From JABIBT01 sp964481835 (GTDB lineage: Archaea; Nanobdellota; Nanobdellia; SCGC-AAA011-G17; PNOQ01): a stretch of 8,295 nt of DNA. The notes under the pieces were generated by a model, which saw only the letters and a program-made list of their open reading frames with translations, did not search any database and was not told where the DNA came from. The first letter of the stretch is position 1. Each line of letters begins with the position of its first letter. Where the stretch lies: positions 1 through 8,295 of the forward strand of contig CAYZTT010000021.1 in the NCBI GenBank assembly GCA_964481835.1, given 5' to 3'. Positions 1 to 4,515 of this stretch are shown piece after piece. The position numbers and the translations under genes are program-made.

Positions 1-421
1 GATCCACACTTGTAAATCTTCCTAAATTATCATCATAATATCTGGCTCCAAAATAATACAACCCAGATTCATCTTCCTCCTTCCCAGTAAATGGGTAATC
101 AACTCCAGAATTGACAACCTTCTGACCAAAGGGTAAAGACAAAAACTCTCCAACAACCCCCCCACTAGAATCCGTACTCAGTCTATTACTCAACCTGCCT
201 TGATGATAGTAATTAATTTCAGAGTCCCCAACAGAAGCCAATATTGAATCCCCTGCATAAATAAACCTCTTTATATTAGAATCTCCCTCTCCCGGCCCAT
301 CAGAAGGGTACCCTTCAAGACTCTCATTTGGCTTAGTCACTCCAGGGATATCAATAACTTCTGCATAAGATATAGGAATACTAACAACTAACAAAACTAA
401 AAATATCACCGAACTTTTCAT
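1..421 (-). CDS. Secreted mini-RHS protein, RHS repeat-associated core (partial, C-terminus beyond left edge)
   Basis: An open minus-strand frame starts with ATG at 421-419 and runs off the left edge, giving 140 codons. Residues 1-20 form a signal peptide (hydrophobic core VIFLVLLVV, likely cut after SYA). A single YD/RHS-type unit follows: IYAGDSILASV, then NYYHQGRLSNR, the 'PFG' turn (about 97-99), 'YPFTGKEEDESGLYYFGARYY' pieces (about 109-129) and 'LGRFTSVD' (133-140). This matches the RHS repeat-associated core consensus (DPfG, ftGqeyDeEtGLYYfgARYYdp.lGRFtspD). In the family this core ends the protein shell, and a variable, often toxic, C-terminal domain follows; here that part lies outside the window. 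Classical RHS proteins exceed 1000 residues with many YD repeats, while this one has about one unit after the signal peptide. It may be a natural short archaeal form or a displaced cassette end. The start is supported by a TATA-like element 25 bases upstream. Family identity is secure; any toxin role is inference. Confidence 0.88.
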   Translation of the reverse strand, partial: MKSSVIFLVLLVVSIPISYAEVIDIPGVTKPNESLEGYPSDGPGEGDSNIKRFIYAGDSILASVGDSEINYYHQGRLSNRLSTDSSGGVVGEFLSLPFGQKVVNSGVDYPFTGKEEDESGLYYFGARYYDDNLGRFTSVD

Positions 422-441
422 AATAATAAAACAAATTTCTA

Positions 442-451
442 CTATAAAAAA
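442..451 (-). promoter_or_regulatory. TATA-like box of the mini-RHS gene, overlapping SRP RNA terminator T-tracts
   Basis: On the minus strand this reads TTTTTTATAG, centred about 25 bases before the ATG at 421, the spacing expected for an archaeal leaderless transcript. Its T6 run, with a T5 run at 458-462 (read on the minus strand), lies just downstream of the SRP RNA 3' end and could also end SRP RNA transcription. Confidence 0.5.
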
Positions 452-466
452 CTAACTAAAAATAAG

Positions 467-735
467 TGCAGGCATCCTGAATTCGACAAAGATATCAACT
501 ACCAGTTTAACCCCAGTTTTTCCTCCCCATTGCGATTCACAAGCGCCAATATTTAAGATTAAAGCTGCTCCATTCCTGGTCTGACTTGGTTCTCAAAAAC
601 ACCGACCCTGTGAGACAAAGGATCAATGTACGAACTGAGACTGATAATCAAAATCTAAGCCTCAATCAGGCATTCATTCCGCCATGTAGCCCATTTGCGG
701 AAGAGGTAAGGGCTAACTACCCAACTAGCCTGCAA
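467..735 (-). ncRNA. ffs: Archaeal signal recognition particle RNA (7S RNA)
   Basis: On the minus strand the segment at 585-564 reads as the SRP helix 8 signature: GTCAGA, CCA, a GGAA tetraloop (576-573), TGG, AGCAGC, matching the SRP54/Ffh binding site. The 5' TGCAGGC (734-728) pairs with GCCTGCA near the 3' end (474-468), forming helix 1, which archaeal SRP RNAs have. An Alu-like 5' domain shows TTCCGC pairing with GCGGAA (helix 4), and GTAG and CTAC in loops 3 and 4 that could form the loop-loop contact. TCTCA (615-611) and TGAGA (595-591) close a helix 6 hairpin, the SRP19 site in the family. CTCAGTT/AACTGGG and further pairs build helix 5. The length of about 269 nt is slightly short for archaea (about 300). 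The RNA scaffolds SRP54 and SRP19 for co-translational targeting to the membrane. Ends are set by helix 1 and are uncertain by about 5 nt. Confidence 0.92.
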
Positions 736-753
736 TCTTTTTAAAAAGAGACA

Positions 754-767
754 ACTTTTAAAGATTT
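754..767. promoter_or_regulatory. Shared near-palindromic TATA element between SRP RNA and elp3
   Basis: The core ACTTTTAAAGATTT is close to palindromic (TTTAAA centre at about 760). It lies about 25 bases from the predicted SRP RNA 5' end (735, minus strand) and about 25 bases from the elp3 ATG (785, plus strand). On the minus strand a purine-rich BRE-like GGAAA precedes CTTTAAAAG. One TBP-binding site could therefore serve both directions. Other AT-rich candidates nearby (TCTTTTTAAAAAGAG at 736-750 and TTTTTATAG at about 770-778) are less well spaced. Confidence 0.5.
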
Positions 768-784
768 CCTTTTTATAGAAAAAC

Positions 785-2464
785 ATGGATTTTCCAAAAT
801 TTGTTGGACAAGAAATACTAAAGAAAAAACCTAAAACAAAAGAAGAAATTCTCAAGTTAAGGGACTTACTAGTAAAGAAACATAGGCCTAAAAAGATACC
901 TAGTCTAATCAGTATTCTAATCTCTCTCCCAGAAGATAAGATAAAAATTCTAAAACCAATACTTCTAACAAAACCAACAAGAACAATGTCTGGAGTAACT
1001 CCCGTTGCAATTATGACAAAACCTATCCCTTGCCCTCACGGAAAATGCATCTATTGTCCTGGTGGAGTTAATTCTGAATTCGGAGACATCCCACAATCCT
1101 ATACTGGCGGAGAGCCCGCAACAATGAGAGGAATAAGAAATAAGTTTGATCCATACCTACAAATATTCAACAGGCTAGAGCAGTATGTTTTACTCGGCCA
1201 TACCTTTGATAAAATAGAATTGATAGTCATGGGCGGGACATTTCCATCCTTTCCAAAAAAATATCAAGAAGAATTTATAAAATTCTCTTTCAAAGCAATG
1301 AACGATTTCTCAGATTTATTCTTCAACAAAAAAGGAGGATTCAATTATGTGAAATTTAAGAAATTCTTTGAACTGCCCACAAAAAACTTTGAAGACGATT
1401 CCAGAACAAAAAAGATCCAAAACAAATTACTAAAAATCAAAGGAAAGGCCATCCTAAAAAAAGAACAAGAAAAAAACGAAACTTCCAATGTAAGATGTAT
1501 CGCACTATGTATAGAAACAAAACCAGATTGGGGACTAAAGGAACACGGAAATCAAATGTTGAAACTTGGAACAACAAGAGTTGAGTTAGGGATCCAATCA
1601 GTTTACGATGATGTGATAAAATACGTCCATAGGGGCCACACAATAAAAGATACCAAAGAATCTATAAGAAACCTAAAAGATCTAGGATTCAAGGTTGCAG
1701 GACATTACATGCCTGGGCTTCCACTAACAAATCCAAAAAGAGATTTAGAGGGAATGAAAAAATTATTCTCAGATCCAGATTTCAGACCAGATATGCTAAA
1801 GATCTATCCTACAATGGTTTCAAAAGGAACCGGGCTTTATGATAAATATAAAAAAAAGGAATTCAAACCATTAACAACAGAGAAGGCTGCAAAAATAATA
1901 ATAGAATTCAAAAAACACGTACCAGAATACTGCCGAATAATGAGAATCCAAAGAGACGTCCCAACCCAACAATGGAAGGCAGGGGTATCTATGACAAATT
2001 TCAGACAATATCTATTTCAAAATTATGATGTAAAATGCAATTGTATCCGTTGCAGGGAACCAAGAGGAAGAAATATTGCTTGGGATTCAATAAAAATAAA
2101 AGTTGATAAGTATAAAGCATCAAAAGGGATAGAATTCTTCATATCTGCAGAAGATACAAAGAACAATATCTTGGTGGGATTCATAAGAATGAGGTTTCCA
2201 TCACAACAACTAAGAAAAGAAATAACAAAAAGCTCTGCCTTAATCAGAGAGTTACATGTCTACGGAACCGCAACTGCAATAGGAAAAGAAGGATCGGTGC
2301 AACATAAGGGGATTGGGAAAGAATTACTAAAAAAAGCAGAAGAGATAGCAAAAAAAGAAAATAAAAACAAAATGGTAATAATCTCAGGAGTAGGGGTAAG
2401 GCAATATTACTACAACCTAAAATACAAAAAAGAAGGCCCATATGTCTCAAAAATTCTAAAATAG
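785..2464 (+). CDS. elp3: Elp3: tRNA uridine-34 carboxymethyl-modifying radical SAM/acetyltransferase
   Basis: A full-length archaeal Elp3 of 559 residues. In the family it uses S-adenosylmethionine and acetyl-CoA to start cm5U formation on the wobble uridine of tRNAs; archaea need no other Elongator subunits. The N-terminal tRNA-binding region (about 1-75) is lysine-rich and ends with KPTRTMSGVTPVA. The radical SAM cluster motif is CPHGKCIYC (C83, C88, C91), followed by PGG. Further family motifs are MGGTFPSF (149-156), CIETKPDWG (242-250), RVELGIQSV (265-273), GHYMPGLP (306-313) and MLKIYPT (337-343). A zinc-type site CNCIRCRE has C418, C420 and C423, with C383 upstream. The C-terminal GNAT domain (about 430-559) has the acetyl-CoA loop QHKGIGKELL (506-515) and GVGVRQYYYNLKY (535-547) with candidate tyrosines. 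A lysine-rich stretch at about 183-235 looks longer than usual. The ATG lies about 25 bases after a TATA element and is probably leaderless. Confidence 0.96.
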   Translation: MDFPKFVGQEILKKKPKTKEEILKLRDLLVKKHRPKKIPSLISILISLPEDKIKILKPILLTKPTRTMSGVTPVAIMTKPIPCPHGKCIYCPGGVNSEFGDIPQSYTGGEPATMRGIRNKFDPYLQIFNRLEQYVLLGHTFDKIELIVMGGTFPSFPKKYQEEFIKFSFKAMNDFSDLFFNKKGGFNYVKFKKFFELPTKNFEDDSRTKKIQNKLLKIKGKAILKKEQEKNETSNVRCIALCIETKPDWGLKEHGNQMLKLGTTRVELGIQSVYDDVIKYVHRGHTIKDTKESIRNLKDLGFKVAGHYMPGLPLTNPKRDLEGMKKLFSDPDFRPDMLKIYPTMVSKGTGLYDKYKKKEFKPLTTEKAAKIIIEFKKHVPEYCRIMRIQRDVPTQQWKAGVSMTNFRQYLFQNYDVKCNCIRCREPRGRNIAWDSIKIKVDKYKASKGIEFFISAEDTKNNILVGFIRMRFPSQQLRKEITKSSALIRELHVYGTATAIGKEGSVQHKGIGKELLKKAEEIAKKENKNKMVIISGVGVRQYYYNLKYKKEGPYVSKILK

Positions 2465-2467
2465 AAA

Positions 2468-2477
2468 GATTTATATC
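2468..2477 (+). promoter_or_regulatory. TATA-like box for the HPF-like gene
   Basis: GATTTATATC lies 4 bases after the elp3 stop and about 23 bases before the ATG at 2496, the distance expected for a leaderless start. It implies that the small gene is transcribed on its own despite the short gap to elp3. Confidence 0.5.
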
Positions 2478-2495
2478 AAATATTCCCCAAAAACC

Positions 2496-2765
2496 ATGAA
2501 TATGATAGAGCTGGGTGGAAGCATATTCCTCGAAAATTTTGAAACAATAGAACAAGGCCAATTAATCGTGGTTAGAAAGGTAGTCGGCAACTATACAAAG
2601 AAGATTTCTGAAAAACATAAAGATTTCAAAAAAATAACAGTAACAATCATTCCAGAAACAAAATTTAAAGTAAAAGTAACTCTAGAAACCGCAGAAACCA
2701 AAGAAGCAGAAGCAGAAAACCAAAATCTCTTTTTCGCGTTAGATCAAGCACTAGCAAAAATATAG
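2496..2765 (+). CDS. Small HPF/RaiA-like protein, probable ribosome-associated factor
   Basis: An 89-residue cytosolic protein without signal peptide or membrane segment. The predicted order is beta (IELGGSIFLENFE), long helix (EQGQLIVVRKVVGNYTKKISEKH in two parts), beta (KKITVTIIP), beta (KFKVKVTLET), beta (ETKEAEAEN) and helix (LFFALDQALAKI). This beta-alpha-beta-beta-beta-alpha layout, with 'aea...nLf.AlD.al.Ki' at the end, is that of hibernation-promoting factor / sigma-54 modulation (S30AE) proteins, which bind the decoding centre of idle ribosomes. The match is by topology and end motif, not strong identity, so the role is inferred. KEOPS Pcc1 is a similar-sized archaeal alternative, but its hallmark PDN-type segment is absent. 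A second in-frame ATG at 2502 is possible; the first fits the TATA spacing better. It sits next to elp3 and thus in a translation setting. Confidence 0.55.
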   Translation: MNMIELGGSIFLENFETIEQGQLIVVRKVVGNYTKKISEKHKDFKKITVTIIPETKFKVKVTLETAETKEAEAENQNLFFALDQALAKI

Positions 2766-2790
2766 TCACTTAAAAGTTACAATAACAGTA

Positions 2791-2802
2791 AATTTTATAA
2801 AT
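2791..2802 (+). promoter_or_regulatory. TATA-like box for the beta-barrel-like gene
   Basis: AATTTTATAAAT is centred about 27 bases before the ATG at 2825, with no Shine-Dalgarno match in between. A leaderless or nearly leaderless transcript is the simplest reading. Confidence 0.5.
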
Positions 2803-2824
2803 ATCTCTAGGATTCTTAATAAAA

Positions 2825-3337
2825 ATGAAATTCAGCAGTTTATTAAAAATTCTTACACTCGCCGGCTTGGTTAGTCTCCCAAGGTTGGCAGCCGCAGAGA
2901 ATTACAGTTACTTTATATCTGATTTTGGTAGCGCCGAAGCAGGCATTGCCCTGGATTCAGATGGAGATGGCACACACCCCAGCTTTTCATTAAGGCTAGA
3001 AAATTCTTTGCCGGCATATTCAAATTTAATGTTGGGGGCTGGCCTTGGATACGAAACAGATCTAAGGGGAAGAATGGGGGCTGGACTAAGATTTATGGGA
3101 TATTTTTCATTTGGCGGCGAAGTGGACACAGACAATAATGGGGCAAGGGACAGCCATCGAGGACTAGGAATTCTTGGCCTAATGCGAGGCTATATTTCAA
3201 CAGAACTAAATAATGGTTGGAGGCTAATAACTGGCGCCTCCTTAAAAAATTCCAGCCTAAGAGATTTAAATAATGGAAAAGAAGAAGAAAATCCTTATGA
3301 CGCCCAACTTGAGCTAGGATTAACAAAAAGTTTTTGA
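2825..3337 (+). CDS. Secreted beta-rich protein resembling a small outer-membrane barrel, unknown function
   Basis: A 170-residue protein that I cannot assign to a named family. Residues 1-24 are a clear signal peptide (KFSSLLK, hydrophobic core, cut after LAAA). The mature part is Gly-rich with alternating polar and hydrophobic residues, suggesting amphipathic strands at about 52-60, 66-77, 83-99, 113-129, 131-140 and 158-170. It ends in Phe (LGLTKSF), as many bacterial outer-membrane barrels do. Two acidic loops, DSDGDG (44-49) and DTDNNGARD (101-109), look like calcium-binding DxDxDG turns of the thrombospondin-3 or dockerin kind. There is no lipobox cysteine; in fact the protein has no cysteine at all. 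The DNA is visibly richer in G and C than its neighbours, partly because of Gly and Ala codons, so transfer is possible but not shown. It could equally be a secreted beta-sandwich. It converges on the Cys-rich pair with a one-base gap. Confidence 0.75.
   Translation: MKFSSLLKILTLAGLVSLPRLAAAENYSYFISDFGSAEAGIALDSDGDGTHPSFSLRLENSLPAYSNLMLGAGLGYETDLRGRMGAGLRFMGYFSFGGEVDTDNNGARDSHRGLGILGLMRGYISTELNNGWRLITGASLKNSSLRDLNNGKEEENPYDAQLELGLTKSF
3324..3336. terminator. Possible bidirectional oligo-T terminator at the convergent gene pair
   Basis: The stretch CAAAAAGTTTTTG is symmetric, so each strand's transcript ends in a run of five T: plus-strand T5 at 3331-3335 inside the last codons of the barrel-like gene, and minus-strand T5 at 3329-3325 just after the stop of the Cys-rich gene. 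Oligo-T runs are the usual archaeal intrinsic terminators. Five T is a weak signal. Confidence 0.35.
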
Positions 3338-3338
3338 T

Positions 3339-3884
3339 TTACTTATCTCCGAAAATCTCCCAGATTCCTGCACCGCAACCTATACAGCAACCAAGACTTG
3401 GATCTCCTCCACAACAGCCACACAATACACCGGTAACAAGAATCTCAAGAAGAATTGGGTCGTCCTGTTTTCCACCAGCAGCATCCTCAATCATATTAAC
3501 AAATCTCTCCTTTTCTCCAGTATCGAGGGCAAAACAATTATTGGCTGCGTCAGTAACATCCTTTATAATCGTCTCAGAATCTATTTCGCAATCATGGCTA
3601 GTTAGGACATATCCAATGTTTGGACACTTCTTCATGATATCCACCACATAAAGGTAGATGTCGCCAGCACCCTTGCCGCCATCATTCGCCTTTTCATATC
3701 CTGCCTTTACATTACAATCGCTCAGCAAAACATCTTTAGTCCCCTGAGAGACAACATAATCGCTATCTCCTTGAAACATTCCTCCCATGGGAGACAACCT
3801 AACATCGGAGCCTCCTAAAAAAACAGAAATTGCGGCTAAAGCAACAACCCCCACTATTATTGCAACTTGATATTTTTGTTCCAT
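3339..3884 (-). CDS. Membrane-anchored Cys-rich protein A (CxCC-x7-CCxxC), unknown function
   Basis: A 181-residue protein, not recognised as a named family. Residues 6-24 are one hydrophobic segment with the start MEQKYQ inside, so the rest probably lies outside the cell. The segment is followed by LSPMGGMFQG, a motif shared with its upstream paralog. Ten cysteines are present: C57, C87, C99 and C117 in a mixed helical domain, and C155, C157, C158, C166, C167 and C170 in a C-terminal motif, GVLCGCCGG and GCCIGCGAGI. The end (about 146-177) is Gly-rich and hydrophobic. The even cysteine count and likely outside location favour disulfides; metal or cluster binding is the alternative. It is second in an operon, 21 bases after the stop of the paralog. 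A strong Shine-Dalgarno (AAGGAGGA, 3898-3891) six bases before the ATG fixes the start. There is no lipobox and no class III pilin signal site. Confidence 0.82.
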   Translation of the reverse strand: MEQKYQVAIIVGVVALAAISVFLGGSDVRLSPMGGMFQGDSDYVVSQGTKDVLLSDCNVKAGYEKANDGGKGAGDIYLYVVDIMKKCPNIGYVLTSHDCEIDSETIIKDVTDAANNCFALDTGEKERFVNMIEDAAGGKQDDPILLEILVTGVLCGCCGGDPSLGCCIGCGAGIWEIFGDK

Positions 3885-3890
3885 TATATC

Positions 3891-3898
3891 TCCTCCTT
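3891..3898 (-). promoter_or_regulatory. Strong Shine-Dalgarno of Cys-rich gene A
   Basis: AAGGAGGA on the minus strand stands six bases before the ATG at 3884-3882, in the 21-base gap after the upstream paralog. It indicates internal, separately initiated translation in a two-gene transcript. Confidence 0.8.
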
Positions 3899-3905
3899 AT
3901 AATTA

Positions 3906-4469
3906 TTATTTATCTTCTCCAACGATTATTTCAATTATCCCAATTCCGCAACCTATACAGCAACTAGGCCACCCTTCAGTTCCGCAACAGGTACAGACAA
4001 CCCCCGTACCAATTATATGCTCCGCAGAACGAGGATTCCTTTTCCCATCCTGGACCTCATAAAGGTAATCTAACAACATCGATTTTCCCAAACCATCAAC
4101 ATTCTTACAAGATTCCACCTCATGAATCAAACTAGCAAAAACTTCCTTATCTCCAAAGTCAGTATCACAGCCACTAACTTCCGATGAGAAAACCTTCGCA
4201 ACATTAGGACACTCCTTTAAAACATTTAGCACCAACAAGTACATCTCCCCCGCATCCTTGTCAAAATTATTCGCAAATTCATATCCGTTTTTAATCCCGC
4301 AATCGTCCAATAATTCCATCCTACTTTCTTGTGGAAGAGTAAAGCCCTTATTTTCCTGAAAAACGCCTCCCTTTGGAGAGAAATTAACACCTGTTCCCGC
4401 AAAAAGGGCGACAAAAACCGCCAAGACAAAAACAACAACAATTATCATAATTTGATATCTCTTATTCAA
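3906..4469 (-). CDS. Membrane-anchored Cys-rich protein B, tandem paralog of A (TTG start)
   Basis: A 187-residue paralog of protein A, co-linear without gaps up to C87. Shared pieces are the start (RYQIMIIVVV, anchor about 6-25), FSPKGGVFQE (30-39), LLDDCGIKNGYEFANN (53-68), AGEMYLLVLNVLKECPN (73-89), and the end motif GTGVVCTCCG then SCCIGCGIGIIEI. All ten cysteines have counterparts: C57, C87, C101, C121, C159, C161, C162, C170, C171 and C174. The spacing CxCC-x7-CCxxC is identical. The most divergent region is 38-52 plus 95-150, so the anchor and cysteine scaffold seem to be what is kept. The start is TTG at 4469-4467, chosen because AGGTGAT (4480-4474), a seven-base Shine-Dalgarno match, lies four bases upstream and an in-frame stop precedes it. 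It is first in the A/B operon, with its own TATA element at about 4507. Function unknown. Confidence 0.82.
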   Translation of the reverse strand: MNKRYQIMIIVVVFVLAVFVALFAGTGVNFSPKGGVFQENKGFTLPQESRMELLDDCGIKNGYEFANNFDKDAGEMYLLVLNVLKECPNVAKVFSSEVSGCDTDFGDKEVFASLIHEVESCKNVDGLGKSMLLDYLYEVQDGKRNPRSAEHIIGTGVVCTCCGTEGWPSCCIGCGIGIIEIIVGEDK

Positions 4470-4473
4470 TTAC

Positions 4474-4480
4474 ATCACCT
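4474..4480 (-). promoter_or_regulatory. Shine-Dalgarno that decides the TTG start of Cys-rich gene B
   Basis: AGGTGAT on the minus strand is a continuous match to the archaeal anti-Shine-Dalgarno. It ends four bases before TTG at 4469. The nearby ATG inside GATG is followed at once by TAA and cannot be a start. Confidence 0.7.
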
Positions 4481-4501
4481 ACAAAAAAACTACACTCATA
4501 A

Positions 4502-4513
4502 GTTTAAATATGT
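4502..4513 (-). promoter_or_regulatory. TATA-like box (with BRE-like purines) for the Cys-rich operon
   Basis: The minus strand reads AGAAAC then ATATTTAAAC, centred near 4507, just after the stop codon of the upstream acyltransferase-like gene. Transcription would begin near 4482, leaving a leader of about 13 bases that contains the Shine-Dalgarno. The Cys-rich pair can therefore be expressed apart from the gene before it. Confidence 0.5.
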
Positions 4514-4515
4514 TT

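Noticed and set aside
467..735. tRNA or riboswitch in the gap left of elp3
   Set aside because: The helix 8 signature and end-to-end pairing identify the element as SRP RNA; no cloverleaf or T-loop is seen.
655..855. Minus-strand 66-codon frame overlapping the elp3 start
   Set aside because: It runs through the SRP RNA gene, both promoters and the elp3 N-terminus; no family features.
2244..2561. Minus-strand frame of 105 codons
   Set aside because: It is antisense to the conserved GNAT end of Elp3 and the start of the HPF-like gene; the leucine/phenylalanine-rich product is the usual mirror of Lys/Glu-rich coding.
2496..2765. KEOPS subunit Pcc1
   Set aside because: The size fits, but the PDN-type motif and helix pattern of Pcc1 are missing; the final LFFALDQALAKI helix and strand order fit HPF better.
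3334..3651. Plus-strand frame of 105 codons
   Set aside because: Mirror of Cys-rich gene A, whose Shine-Dalgarno and paralog show the minus strand is the coding one.
3339..4469. Class III (pilin/archaellin-like) or lipoprotein signals on the Cys-rich proteins
   Set aside because: There is no charged G/A cleavage site before the hydrophobic segment and no cysteine directly after it; a plain N-terminal anchor is simpler.
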